Below, piece after piece: positions 11,888 through 26,500 of a stretch of DNA of 64,000 nt. The notes under the pieces are model-generated. The model saw nothing but the letters and a program-made list of their open reading frames with translations. It ran no database searches and was not told where the DNA came from. The translations under genes were made by a program, and so were the position numbers. This DNA comes from Pipra filicauda (taxonomy: Eukaryota; Chordata; Aves; Passeriformes; Pipridae): assembly GCF_003945595.2 (NCBI RefSeq), contig NW_024105098.1, positions 1,798,001 through 1,862,000 on the forward strand. The letters run 5' to 3'. Position 1 is the first letter of the stretch, and every line of letters begins with the position of its first letter.

Positions 11888-12541
11888 CTTTCAGGTTCCA
11901 TTTACAACCTTCCCTCCTTGCCTGCCCTGCCATCTTCTAGTGATCCTTCTCTTGTCCTTCCATCCTTTTGATTACAATGTGACACAGTGAAGAGAACGTG
12001 AGTGCCCCGAGAGGCTGGATGAGCCACCCAGGATGAAGTCGGGTACAAGAACCACGGTACTAACATCAGAAGAGCTACTTGCTGAATTTCCCAGACTGTG
12101 ATTAATGCCACACTGACCCCAAAAGGAGAGATCTTCAAAACTCCCAAAGATGACCAAAATCATACTTCACCAGCTTGTGACAAAATGGACAACAACATAA
12201 AAGCAATATGGGGTCACTCAGTAAATGCATTAGTTCTGCTTTAAGTAACTCTGTTCATCCAAGATACCAGTTTTTCTGTTCTCTTAAGTCTTTGGGAATA
12301 CAGTTACATCACTTTTCAGAGGGCTGAATTCACTCTCAGAAAGTCCTGCCAATCTCTCGTGGCAGTGAAAAGCACTCCTGCTGTGCTTATTAAGTAAAAC
12401 TGTAAATACTAAGTGTAGTTCTTCATTCTGCCAAGTAAAAGAACATCTCGTTTCCAGACAGATCTATGAAGACACTATCAAAAAATCTTGATATATATGA
12501 CAAAGGCTGCAGTGGAAATTTTTTCATATTTGGAAACACTG

Positions 12542-12547
12542 AATAAA
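12542..12547 (+). terminator. Possible KCNJ13 poly(A) signal (AATAAA)
   Basis: AATAAA occurs about 700 bases after the KCNJ13 stop, with further copies at 12780-12785 and 12995-13000. No clear GU-rich downstream element singles out one of them. Confidence 0.3.
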
Positions 12548-13679
12548 TTATTTAGCAGTGGCAAACAGACTATTTTTAATGAATGAATGTACTTTTTTTT
12601 TTAAAGACCCATACATTGCCCATATTGTCACTGCTTGTCTGCAGTACATCTGACCCAGAGGGATGCACTATATCTAGGAGAAGTAGAACCACATCCATTT
12701 ATATTTTATGCTTTTTAACATCAATATTTGCCTGTACACACAGCACAAAAATATTTAGAGACACTTGGATCAATTTTGAAATAAAAAATTAAAACAAACC
12801 ATACGTGAGACTTCTGTATTTAAGTGCCTCATAAACCTGCTGCAACTAAGACACTGTTCTGAAGCTCCTAAATAATTTAAGATGCTAAAGGAAAAACAGA
12901 ATGATGAATAATTATTTCCAAGCTCTCGACAAAAGCAGTGCCTGTCAGGTGTCCAAAACCAGGCCTGTTAGGTACCTGGTCAGTCAAGTATTAAAATAAA
13001 GCTACCTTTCAAAGCTAGAAGACTTTTCCCAGAAACCCAGATGGCATAAATAGCAACTTTCATTGCCAAGAGCATAACGCACTAACAAATACGCCTCCTT
13101 TTAACTTCCCCAAGTGGTCAGCAGCAGGAAAAACGGGCACAAGCTGTCTGAGGAGGTTCTGTTTAACTGAACTCTCCTCAAGTCCCAAAAGGGGCAAGGA
13201 GGAAGCTCCTGGTGTAGAGTCTGGGGATGGGGAGCAGCCCCCCAGCCCCACTGCACAGGCAGGGCCATGAGGCAGAAGGGCTGTGCTTCTGCTGCAACTG
13301 AGCTCTCACTCCAAAGCTGTTCAAGCACTGCCTCCCCCACTGCAGACCTCAGACAGAGCTGGGTTATCACACACTCTCAAAATCTGTTTCAAATTTCATT
13401 TTATGGACAAGAATTCATGAAGATTGTGGAGCTCAGAGAGCAGCACACCACCAAGTTACCCTGCCTTCATCCCTGCTTTTCTGAGCTGTTGGCCCACATA
13501 CCATTTAAAAGTCCCTTTTCCAGTCTTGTGTCAGCACCAATAACTTTTAAGCATTTCTTGCAAGTGTTTTTTCCACATTCACGACCAATATAAGACATTG
13601 ATAAGAGTCCTACAAATTAAGACCCAGTGCAAGAGCATAGAACAGATCCCTGAGTGAAGTCTGAACTAACCACTTAGAG

Positions 13680-13736
13680 CAGCATTCTGGGTGAGGTATT
13701 GAGAATATTCTGTTTGACAGCATTCTGGGTGAGGTA
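13680..13736. repeat. Short direct repeat, 19 bp, period 38
   Basis: CAGCATTCTGGGTGAGGTA occurs at 13680 and again at 13718. Only the 19 bases are shared. Confidence 0.9.
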
Positions 13737-16700
13737 CTGTTTTTCCCATATATCACATACTCTGGTCTCAGACAAACCAATTGTTCTCAAATTCACATGT
13801 ATAATCCCAACAGGACAGGATTATAATCTCATGATTTAGAGCCAAAGCTATAAAAAGCTATTTCTAACTTCAATTAACATCTAATCAAAGTGCAGGTTGC
13901 TTCATCTGATTTCTGAATTATGTGATACTTAAAAGTTATCCTGTTTTTAAAATAATTTTCTATTTACAGACTTGGTTTAAAAGGGGGTACAACAGCAAGT
14001 ATAAAGAAAAAATATGTTTAGTACGCGCTACGTGCAATCCTCAAATATTTCATTTTGGAATGTAAAGCTGAATAATACTAAGGAAGCAAATCAGACAAAG
14101 AACTTGGTAGTTACTTCAGAACAGCTGCAGAACAAGGGGTAGAAAAAACACTGATATTGCTTTTACAGTTCCAGAGAACTGGTGAACCACGGATGTCTGA
14201 AAGCACTGGAAACGTGCCATGGCCCAAACTGGAAGAGGAGCCCTGGAAAACTGCTGATGGGCTCTGGTGCCACAGCACAGCACCCTGTGCTTCAGCACTG
14301 CAAGAGCAGACTGGGGCCCAACCTTCATGGATGCACCTCCTGCCACGAGGCAGGCAGGAAAACAAACCAGGCAGAGCAAGGGCAAGTGCAATTCAAAGAA
14401 ACCCAGCACCCTTTTCTTGTAGCCACTTCCACACACATTTTATATTCCAGTCTTGTTAACCTAACCAAACCCCACACGTTAAACAGAACTCAATCAGGCT
14501 CCACAACTGACTTGCTAGAAGTTCTGTTTCATCTACATAACAATTATTTACTACCAGTGTGTAACTGCTGGTAACTAATCAAATCCCCTCAGCTGCTAAG
14601 CTGGTATTAGTCGAGAGGCTGCACGGAAAATTAAGCAGCTTTTGTGCAGAGACAGCCGTGCTCAAGAAAACAACTTGCTCATTTTCTTTGCTAAAGGCCT
14701 GGGCCTTCCAGAAACCATTTGGGTTCTCAGTGAAGACCATCAGAACTGTGACAATCTGCAACAGCAACTCCCAAATACTTTGTGCATCCCCAATTTGCAA
14801 ACTGAAACCAGGGACAGATACTGTCTATGTTGAGAATCAGTCAAATGTGACCTTGCAAACTACTGTGAGCACTGAAAAAGCAATCATTAATTTTTAAGAA
14901 CAGCATACTGATAATTTCTGAGAAGTAATTCTTTGTTGAAGGTCTATCACTTTTTTCATCCCGTGATTTTTAATCGAGAGGTTCTTGCCTTGGCATCCAT
15001 TATGAATGTCCAGAAGGCTTTAATATTTGATCTCTGTAGTGTGATCATCCACAACAAAGGACATGAAAAAGTTGGCAACTCAGTAAATTATGTAATCTGA
15101 GGCTAATCCAAGGCCCTGTGAAGGACCAATGAAAAACTGAAGCACAGTAAAATCAGATAATAAAATCCTAAACTAAGGAGTTTAACCAGAGTACCAGAAT
15201 CCAAGGCATCTGCTAAAGCACATCAGCCTGAATTCCAGGTTGCATGTCAGTGCCCTCCCCTGAGCGTGGACACCAAGTGCTTGTATTCACTGGGACTTCT
15301 GGTGGCACATCTGTAACCCTCCTCACACTCAAAATATCGTGTCATTGGAAAGCCTTTACAGAACAGAAACTATTTGTAATTAACCAAGGCTTGAGTCAAA
15401 CAGACCAGCACTTCGTTAATATTTCTGTGCTCTCCACCTTATTTCTCTCTGAAGGTAGAGGGGAGCAAAATGGTCTTCCAACCCATTGGGACATAAACCT
15501 CTAACACAGCAATACACAAACGTAAATTACTGTTGTGAAAACAACATTTTTACAAAAAAACCTCCAGAAAGATTGCAGGGCTCCTTCCTGTATCATACTG
15601 AGCTACAGAGCCTTTAGTCACCTAAATCAGACGAGAAGAGAAACAACACCAGACTTCAGAGGAGCAATCAGGTACCACAAAAAGCTTCCTAACTTAAGAA
15701 TAAGCAGTCATCCCTCGCAATCAACTTCCAACAAATCACACAGGGACACCATCTCCTCCAGGAAATGGTTCCTGGCAGATGCATTCCACAGTCCTGCTTC
15801 CTAGGAGTTGCTACAAACAAGACCTGCTCTGTCCCAGCTGCAGATAACCTCTGGCAGAGGTTAAGCTTCAGTAAGATTATGGTGCACACTGCAAATTCTT
15901 CTCCATTTCAACAGAGATACACCTCATCCTATACTGACATGCAATATTTTTATCCATCTTTATCAGAAATGTAGTACATTCTATAGTCTGGAACTGGAAG
16001 TGCTGTAACTTTAATCACAAGAACAGGAAGGTGGGTACTACTTTTACACCTGTTTGTCTTCTGTAAAAATTGCAGTCCTGAAATCTCAGTAGTACTTGGT
16101 TTCTCCTGTTTTCTTTTTTTCCCAGAAGTTCTCTAAATATACACATACAGAGTCCAAAGTGTCACTACTGGCATTTCAAAATGAACAATCTCAAACCAAT
16201 CTCAAGTTATTTTTTGGAAGTATCCTCTTTTTAAAGGAAACAATGAGGAAAACATGCAACATCTTTGTTTTGTGTTAACATTCAACTTAACAAGCAGAAA
16301 AATAAAAGCACTCTTTAAAATCTATGAACATCAACTCCTACATGGAGATAGGACTGGGAGGGCTTTGAAAGCACAGATGATAATTTAAGACTCCTATGGT
16401 ATGTGCCACCATGCACATCTGGAAAATTATTCATATGGCAATTTATGCTACTCTTGCTAAAAATACTGTCAGCTAAGCAAGGACTAAAATACAGTCCCGT
16501 CACCTTTTCATTGTCTGTCTTTACATCCAACCTGCAGTTGTCTGTCCTGATCTGTGCTTTATCAGTATGTTCACCAAAGAGGGACTCAGCCTTCAGCCAA
16601 GACCAAGAGATTCTCTGGGTCCCAGACAGACAAGCTCTTACTGTACAAAACCTGTCACCAGGCACAGCTGAGCTCCATGCTCATGGAAACATCCGTGGAG

Positions 16701-17538
16701 AAGGAACAGAGTCCCCCCAGAGAACACTCAATGCATGAGCCCACAAAGCAAAAGTCACTGCCATGACCAGAGAGCCACAGTCTCCTTCAGTGTCCTCCCC
16801 ACTCTCCAAACACAGGTTTTACCCAAATGTCTGTGTTCCAGCCCCAAGATGACAGACCCACTCCAACTCAAGCTGAACGTTCAAACAGAAGCACAGGGCC
16901 ACAGTTAAGGATCCAGCATTCTGCCTGAACATGGCCCATGTGAAGCATTTCAGAAACAGGAGAGGAGAGGAACAGCAGACAGGGGACCAGGTGATAACCT
17001 GAATGAACAGGAGGTTCATGTGATGACTTACACTAACTTGATACCCAGTAAATCCACCAGCACGGGAGCCTCGGGGTGCTGCTGCCGGGATCTCCCTCAC
17101 GCTGGCAAGCGTTCAGAAAAATTAACTGTTCACAAGGTCAGCAAGTCCTGGGTGCCAAAACAGCCCACACCAGGCACGTTTCAAAGCTGCCCTGAAAAGG
17201 GCTGTTGTCACAGCACATCTGTTCACCAGCACAGCCCCTTTCCCAGGGGTACAGGAGCTTAGTTCCAGCTGTAGACTTCATCTTCATTGAATAAACAGAA
17301 CCTACTCACTGTAGATTTTTCTTATCTACAACATTCAAATGTCCAATAGTGAAAACAACACAAAATAGGAGAACCAGCACTTTGAGAGCACACTTAGATA
17401 ACCTGGCACAGTATCATCAATCTTGTATCAACAGTATACTTGGAGCAATAAGAAAGGTTTATGTATGTACAGATCCCTTCCCCAAACACACCCTGCTCCT
17501 CCCTCCCACTTTCTGCCCACACAGTAACAAAACCATAC

Positions 17539-17579
17539 CTGGATCTTTTCGCCCTGGTTTTTCAAAGCGTCTGTCTCCC
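17539..17579 (-). CDS. GIGYF2: GIGYF2 short exon (41 bp)
   Basis: The acceptor GCCTTTCTAG ends at 17580 and the donor is GTATGG. It encodes GDRRFEKPGRKDP and leaves one base (G) for the next exon. The human counterpart from memory reads GDRRFEKPGRKDV followed by GRPNFEEGG. No GRPNFEEG-like exon could be found between 17538 and position 1, so the next constitutive exon should be left of the window unless the candidate cassette at 8574-8696 intervenes. Confidence 0.93.
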
Positions 17580-20500
17580 CTAGAAAGGCAGAATAGAAGT
17601 TTCAAATAAGGTTTTGGAACTGCTCCACTCATTTTAGGTATGGGTCTTGTTTGGTTTTGGTTTTTTTTTTTGGAGGGGACTTTCTTAAAATCAGAGCTTG
17701 ATGGACAGTATCTTTAGAGGTCCAAGTGACAAGCGAAATTTTCAGGAACACTAATACACACAGCCTTTGGCAACTGGGTATGTTTTGAAATGTGCCCCTA
17801 AATGCTGTCAGCAACATCAAGACTAAAACTGAAGCGAATCCTTCAGCAATCCACAGTTTCACCCATCATTTCCACTGCAACTGTCATAATTTACGTTTTC
17901 TTAACGTAGTTCCTTCTTCCCAGGAACTCAGCAGAAAAAGTCTTTGCAAAAATGCTCTTTTACTTGCTCCTGAGCCTCTAGAAACATTACTGTGTACCCC
18001 ATCTCAGAAATTCAGACACTCCTCTCACAGATACAACTAATCACCCTTCCTAAAGTGTTTTTATGAAGTCAAAAGGCACAAATGGAAGCTGAACAGATGT
18101 GTGTAAAAAACTTTAAGGGCTAGAGTTCTGTTACCTTTCCTCCCAACTCTGTGATCTGTGCATTTCCCTGCCCCCTCCTCGCCCAAATCCACCCTCCACT
18201 TCATCAAAACTTCTTTGGTAGAAACCGCTTTCTCCTCGGCCTCTGCCTGAAAAGACAAAAAACACAAGTGTTTGTATAAATAATAATAGAACTTGAAAGA
18301 ATCAGGTAGGTTTCCCTTTCCTGGTGTCCCTGTGAACTAATCTTGCAGACTTAAGCCCCAGTGAAATTATCTGGGGCAAAGGGAAAAAGGAACAAAGACC
18401 GAAGACAAGAGTCTTGTGTAAAAATTCTTATCAAGAAGTGCAAGACAAGACAGAACAGGCAAACAATTCTAAAATAAATACCACGCAGAAGAACACAGAA
18501 AACAGATACTTACCCCACAGAAATCACCAAGAAAGGATGCATTATTCACACAACATCCACACTGCACATGTGTACTTCACACTCAAAACCCAGACTCCTT
18601 TTCCCAGCAAACCCCAGTGTAAAGGCACTGCTCTGCAGAGATACTCCTCTTACTGCTGTGAGGGGTCACAAAGGAGAAGGAAGCCTCACACCAGTGAGTT
18701 CCAGTGATTGCCAGCAGGAATCTCCCGCAGGAGCAGTGGGGAGAAAAGAAGGATCACAGGATGGGTACAGGCAGGGCAGAATGAGGAACCCCATTAGCCA
18801 CAGCTTAAAAATCGTCCCACTCACTTTTTCAATAAATGATTGTTCACAGACAGCTACCACGTACCAAGCCTCCAGCCAAAAAGTTACACACACGTCCTCA
18901 AACAAAGCATCTCAAAGCACATCTTCAGTGTTTGAGAAGGCATGGGGTGTTTGGGTAAAAAAAACCCCACGCAACAGAAAAACAACACCCACACACATCC
19001 CCAGACCTTAAAGACAGCTCCCAGCACCGTCAGATTAATGGCTGGGGGGAAGGCTCCAGATCTACAAAAGATAAACGCTGCTTCACACCGGCTAAATTAC
19101 CATGTCAAGGATCTCAGGGAAGACAAACAAGTGAAACATCAATCAGCTGTTTGTCAGGACAATGCCTTTCCTACACGCACATACCCAGTCTCTATAGTCA
19201 AGTTCTAGGACCTAAAAAGCACCTGATAACAGGAATTCTTGGCCCTGAAAGTATCTCAAACATCAATCCTTTCATACTTCTCTTTTCCTGACTTCAAGGA
19301 TAAAAATCAACTTGAAGCATGAGGTGCAAACCTGCCCAGGGATCCAGAGGAACAAGACAGAATACCAAACAGGAAACAAACACCTTGAGAATGGACTGCA
19401 GTCCTGGGAGTCTTCTGAAGAAAGTAATAATAAAAAGCCTCTACATGTAAAATCTGAAGACAAATGGATGCACCAAGGCATGAAATGAGGCTCTAAAAAA
19501 TGGAAATAATCAAGGAAGGTGCAACAGTTTCTCTACTGTTCTATACCAAATCTCGTGGGGGAAAATAAAAGTTGCTTTCCTGGCAGAGAAAAAGAAAAAA
19601 AGTGATCCACAGATAATCCAGCTGGGCTCTTTAAATACACAGCTGACTTTGTATTGGGCAGAACAGGCTGCAGGGGGTACAAGGAAAAATTCAAGTATCT
19701 TCTTTGGACAAGACTGTCCTGTTGTAGCCCCAAAGCTGCTGAGTGGCAGATCCCATCACAGAGATGGCCTTTCCTCACCAGAGAAGTCTGGCTGTGCTTC
19801 AGCTCAGACAGACTGGGCAAACTGGGAAAAAAGAAACACAGAGGCCACATCTGGAAATACACTGGGATGCAAACATCTGGAAGCTGAGCCTCTTCACCTC
19901 TGCATTTTTACTCAGCCCTTATTCTCTGGCCAAGGCGCCTTCTTTTGGCTGTTTCCAGACTATGGAGCCCACGGAGCTGAGCGAGCCCCTGCCAGATTCA
20001 GTGTAGCTGTTCTTGCACACACTCAGGGGGAGGCACAGGAGCTGACTGAGCACCCGAGGCAAAAGAGGAGAGATTAGTGTTAGAGCTACAACTGTACTAG
20101 AAACACAAATACCTTCACTGTGGCAAGTCTGATACCACAAGGTTGACCACAGTCATGAGTGCAAAACAAGCTGCGAATGCAAGAAAGAGAAAGATGTGAA
20201 ACAACATCAAGAAGCACAAAGTTTATCCAGTGAAGGTATCATGGATCCCCTAAAATCCTGGAAGAGGACTCCAAGCTGTTATGCTTCACAAATACAGCCC
20301 AGGACAGCTCCGGCATCTCATGCAATAGCAACCTTAGCCTAGTTTCTTCACTACAGGAAAGCTCTCTTCCTTCCTCTAGCAAGAGATAGTAAAGCAAAAA
20401 CAATTCACAGAGTCAACACAGAACAAAGGCACTGACTCATCTCCTGCCTCTGAGGTAGCAGAGGTGGAAAGCTGCATACACTTTCTCAACAGGAACAAAA

Positions 20501-23500
20501 CAGGTTGTCCTTTTCTGGTTTTCACAGTGAGCGTGAGCAGGCAGGAGTGCACACTGACTGCTGACACCACACACCAGCAGGGCCAGACCTGGTGATATGG
20601 GAGTTTTCAGCAGCAAATAAAGCAAGAGTCCTGTATAAGAGCAAGAACAGAATCAGCTTCTTAAGAGCAGCATGGCTTGTGGCTGCTTTAAAAATACATG
20701 AAACAACAGCCTGAGAAACCTCCCCTCACTAACCACCCCCATGTCACGGCTCATCAGTACTTCAGTTGTGCTCAGCCACCAAAATGGTCTCAGTGACACA
20801 ATAACCTTGCAAAATGCCCACCAAGTGATCTCAGCCATTCAGTTGGTGGCTGCCCATGGGGCCACAGGACTGGGCTCCCAGCTGCAGTGACACCCCACAG
20901 CCCTGGGCAGGCTCTGCTGAGGCCACCTGTGCCCTGGCTGTGCCACCACCCCCTGCACTGCCCCAGGGCCCCTCTGCAGTGCCCACAGACACCCAGCACA
21001 CCCTGCCTGGGAAGCACCAAACACACCCCACCAGGTACAGAAGAGCAGCAGGCAGTCAAAAAAACCTGTGCAAAGGCAGTTACTCAGCAAGTGTTCCCCG
21101 GATGGGTCTGAGCTGAAAGTGCCCCCTAGGACACAGCTAACAGTGCTAACAGAATGCTTGGAAAACGCTTGCAGGGGGGATAAAAATGCACAGAGAAGCA
21201 CTGACATTCTGGTTCTGCACTTCTTGGCTTACTTTAAACTGAATGCCACTTCTGAAAAAAAAAAAATGCCTGGCACATGAGTAGCAGACTTTCTAAGTGT
21301 AGATGTTGCACAAAGTACTGAATGCACAGTTAAGAGATGTCAATAAACCCTTCCATTTAAGAACTGAGTGGAGTAACTGTGTCATTTGTATTTCAATAAT
21401 TCTTAAAAACCTCGGAATGAGGTCATCATTCCACTGGATACTGTAGTAACAGCCCAAACTCTCTAACTTGAAAAATAGACAAGTTTGAATTTAAGTAAAA
21501 ATATAAGACACAAGCAAGAGGGTAGGATGCAGCACAGACTGTCACTCTAACTGTCATTACAAAAAAAAAACCTCCCTAAAAATACAACAAGCAAATTGTT
21601 CAAATTATAGCATAACTGGAGTTTGGGGTCAACAATCACAGCCATAATACAGTGTGGGAAAGGCTGAATAACTGTAGTTCAACTACTGCTGTTTAGATAT
21701 GATAACATCCCACTTTCACACCATTTACACACCTTCCAACAGCGGCAGAGGCAGATTACAAAGAGCAAAGAGGGTGGGAGGGGAAAGACTTCGAATAGGA
21801 AGCAAAGGACCCTTCATAAGAGTATTAACCAACAAGGAGAACAGCTACAAAACAAGGTGTCTGTGAGCTTACAGCCCATTCCAGGGACCATTTAAATCTC
21901 TCCTCATCTGAGGCTCTTATTCATGAATGTTGACATTCCAGTCCCGCCAGCACAAAGCACAGGGCTTAACTGCACACCACAGGGAGCTCCCAGGAAAACA
22001 AGTCAATTAGGAGAGAGTCACGTGCAAGTACTTGGTTTCTTTAGAGACTACTTTTTTTTTTTTAAACAAAAAAATCAAAGCAGCTTTCACATAGTGATCA
22101 TTTTCACATCATCTAAACGCAATGGTTGTCAGTAAGAGCTGGTGTGAATAGCCAGAAAATATTCACTGTTCCGCTGCAGTTTCAAATCCTGGGAAGTGAA
22201 TCCCATTTAGAATTCTAACAATAACCCTCCTTTACCAGCAGTTCTTCCCTTTGCCAATGTGTCACAGATTGCCTCTCCTGCTCCCAAACGCTGGAACACA
22301 ATTCTGTGATTTGTGTCTCAGCAAGGGAACTTAATTAACAAACCTAATCCGACATGCAAATTCTGCTCCCCAGTTGCTGGGAAGTCCCTTCCAGACAGCA
22401 ATCTGGTTTTGGGGAGGCTGAAGCCCACGCTGATCGGCAGCAGCTTTGTTGCACACAACGATGTAATAATGTCCATGAAAAACACCAGATAACCTTTTAA
22501 ACCCAGGCAATTCTGCAGTGCAACAAAAACGTTTTCCAACCGGCAAGTGAAGCAGTTCATTTAGTGAACAAACTCCAAAGAAATTCCAAGTTCTTTTCAC
22601 TGAACTTGAAAAAACAGAACTGCATTTAAAGCCTGCTCCTTGCAAGCAATGTGTTCTTCTAAGTCATTTGTCAACAGTCTGAGACTGAGCTTTTAATAAA
22701 TAACTCTGAAAACAAAGTCCTTAATTACAAGAACATGACGTGTATAATTATGAAAATTGTACAGTTTTGTCCTGGCAGAAACTTTTAATTTCTTTGCTGA
22801 GATATAGAAACTTTGGGAAGACTCATTATGCCTTGAGCCCAAGACTAATTGCTCATGGGAAGAGAAGGGGAAGAGGGGAAGAAACAAGCAGCACCCAGGA
22901 TCAAGGAAAGCTCAGGCAGCTGAGGACATTTACTGGGGAAATTATCTTTTACAGCTTAGCAGAAGAACGGCAGAGCAGCCCAACAAGCACAGCATATAAC
23001 AATTCAAACAAATTAAAAGATTAGATGAGGATGAAACAAAAAAAAAAGTGAAAAAGATTGAAACTTTGCAAAGTTCTTGCTAGTGTTTCTCAACACATCT
23101 TAAAAATGAACTATGAAAAACCAGGAATACAGGCAGCAGCTTTCAAACATCTTAATACTGCACAGATTTTAAGTTCTGTCCACTCATATGTAAGGAATCA
23201 AAGTTTACTGCCAAACAAAACTGTCATGCATACAGATAGATTCGATAACAGAATGTCTGGATTAGAAGCCATATTCTGCCACATTTAACCCTGCCACCTC
23301 ACCGAAACTAGTGGGGGTAATTAAAAAGCAACCCACTGCTCACTGCAGAAGGATGGCATTCACTGTTAATGGTGCAGCAAGGAAACAAAGGGAAATCTGA
23401 CAAAAAGAAAACAAAATAAAGGGTTTGCAAAGTTAGAAACAGTCAAGGGATCTTGCTATTCAAACTAGAGAGCACACTAGCGGTGGTAGGACCTCAAATC

Positions 23501-26500
23501 ACCACATTTTAAGCAGCATTCATTTAATTTGCAGAATTAAGCCCTGATGCATCTAAAAAATAGCTAATACATGTAGTCTTAGCAAAATGAAACAGATGGG
23601 AGCAATACACACAGCAAAAAGCAACAACTTCCACACGAGGAACAGAAATATAACAAGGTACATATAAGTAAGAATGTCACCCCACATTTATGTAAATGCA
23701 CACACTTTTTTTTTTAAATTAAACCCTGAGCACTTGTGCAAATACAATGATAAATAAAAGAAGGGGAAGCAACAGGAAATATCCAGTCTAATAAAAGTTT
23801 AAATTCATATGTCTTTGCTGGGAAGCAACCACAAGAGGACAGACGACAACCTACAAGTATCTGAAAGATGTAAGCTAAAAAAGAAAGCAGCATTAAGGAA
23901 GGAGAACAGAAATGAGAGAACACATTAAGTCAGAGCAAAATTCTGGTCAAGCATTTAATTATGTATGGAAGTTGTTATTTAAAATATCACCAGTTAAGGA
24001 CATTCAGAATTAAATTAGAAAGGGCTCTAAGAGAAACCTCACCTAAGCACCTGCAAAGACAGAGGTTACAAGATTAATTACTCCTGATGATATTTCCAAG
24101 TTATTAGCTTCTTACTATTATAAATGCAACTCATCATATTTATATATAATGCTCAAAAAAAGTGTTCACAAAAGTATGCACATCGAAAGAGATAAGATAA
24201 ACCCTGGATTTAACAATTTGGTTTAAACTAGGGAATATGGCTTGAGGACATTTTCTCAATTCATTAGCAAATGTTTGAAGTGATCCTGGATGAGACATCG
24301 ACTACAGCAAGGTACTAAAACTGGCAAGACTCAAATTTCTCCCAAATTCAATTATGTCTTCCCATTAACCTTCTCCTGTTTATGCTCAGGATGTTAACAA
24401 ATGCAGATGATTTTTCAGAATACTGAACACCATCTACTACAACCTTGACATTGTAAACACATTTGTGCATTTTCCTCCCCTTTCCCTACAAATTGGTTTT
24501 AGAGCTTTAATAAAGTTATTTCCAACAATTCTGAACCAAACTATTTCATGTTCCACCTCCAAACCACCTTTCCCCCTTTTGCTCTCCCACCCACCACTCT
24601 GACAAAGGCCTGTAGCACATGTACCACAGGTCCCAGATGTGCACTAAAGGTGTGTAGAACCCCTAAGCACACGAGGGCTCTACCACCACCTTACTGGGAA
24701 GGTTTCAAAGCTTTAAGGGAAAAGACACCGGGCATGAGACAAGCCGGCTCTAGCCGAGCTCCACAACACCCCTGAGCAGCTTTAGCCTGGATCACCTGTG
24801 TACAGCGCAGCACATCCCACTGGCAGCTCACCTCGACCTCGAGAGGAACTTCGACCTCGAGGAGCCCCCACCACCGTTCCTCCTCCGCGTCCCGTCAGCC
24901 GCAGGACGGCAGCACTGTTTACAGACATCGAGAAATTCCTCTGTGGAGACAGGGCAGGGCAGGGTCAGTCACACACACACCGAAACCACAAACAAACACT
25001 TCTCGTCAGCCTAAACTCAGCCTAACACCAGCTTTGCTTTCCCCGTGCTCAGCACAAGCCCATAGGACCAACACCAGTAAGGAAAAGGATCCCACGGGCA
25101 CAGGAGCAGCTGGAGCGGTCTCTGAAGGGATGTGGTGGACATCAGCGCTCCCAAGCTACTCACTTGACATTGCTCTGCTCTAAAGGCAGCAGTGGAGCAC
25201 CTACTCCTTTGGCAGATGATGTTCCCATTACTTAATTGGAACACAGACTGAACACAGACATTCTGCTCCAAAAAGAGACTGGCACTTGCCTACACCTGAC
25301 ACCATGAATTAATGGCAATTCTAAACTTCATTCTTTGGCAAAGCAGAAACATGTAAAGAGTAACAAAACTTGGATAAAGTTATATTTACCAATATTCTCT
25401 GCAGAAATAAGCCTTTCTTCCCCCCCTCTCTAAATATATCACAGGAGTAATATGCTTTGGGGAAAACTAAGTGTACTTAAGACTTCTGAAATCCAAGTGA
25501 TACTCCTTTTAATAAGGCAATAAACACCAGTAAAATTCAATTTTATTTCCATATTAATTGCTAAAGAAAAAGCTATTTCGATAAAGAATGGATAATTATA
25601 ACCAACTCTGGCCCCATTCTCTGAACACAAATAGTTGGAAAACTGGGCCAAAAGATTCAGGAGCAAGTTCAGAAACATTAGCAAGCAAACCTGGATTCAC
25701 ACACACTTTCTGACTGCCAGTTTTAAATAATTAGAATGCAAAGGACTCCAAACAGCTGTTACACTTAAAGCAGGCAAGTGCTTACATCAAACTCATCTGA
25801 ATTACTATGACTTTGAAGGTCTTCAGAGAACAATGAGACAAGCAATTATATACTATTTAAAATCTAAACGGCTAACATCAGAGCCAACAGGCATTTGAAG
25901 GAGTTTTAACCCATTTCAGAAACTGCTTGGTATGTGCTTCCTAGAAAAGTAGATCTTCCTCCAAGAGAGAATTGGTAACTAAGTAGACTTGAGGGGAAAG
26001 AAAAAACGCAGTCATGCATGGCAAAATAGCAAGGTCAGCCTCCAGTAAATCTGACTATTTTCCCAGCCAGCTCTTGAAGTTTAAAGCAACCATTTCATCA
26101 GCAAGTCAAAAGGAACCACCTCCATTTGCCTCAAAACAAATCACCACCTTTCCTGCTGTTGATACTTCTGCTTTTTTATGAAGAAGGGAATATTTCCCTA
26201 CAAAACCATCTTTAAGCTACTTATCAGATTCATTGTCTTGCATAGGAGATTCCTTATTTTTTATGCCTTAATTCTTCCAGTAAGGACAAAATAGTTATCT
26301 CCCTTTTCCAAATGTTTTTTAACTTTGCCATTTCTGTCTGAACTCTGAGCCAATTCCCCCTCCCCCTGTAGAGGCCGCTGTGGCCAAGGGTGAGATCCTC
26401 TTGTGCAGTGACAACAACCCACATGGAGAGATCACAGGAAGCAATAAAAACAAAATCAAAACAGCAAATCCCACCCTCCTACTGATGAGTGTATTCCTTC

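Larger units (their letters stand above)
11838..17538 (-). other. KCNJ13 3' region and GIGYF2 intron
   Basis: The first 0.1-1.2 kb should be KCNJ13 3'UTR, depending on which poly(A) signal is used. The rest is AT-rich GIGYF2 intron. No exon matching the next GIGYF2 segment and no recognisable mobile element was seen. Confidence 0.65.

Noticed and set aside
11838..17538. Search for the next constitutive GIGYF2 exon (GRPNFEEGG segment)
   Set aside because: No matching reverse-strand sequence with splice sites was found here or further left in the window, so it is inferred to lie outside.
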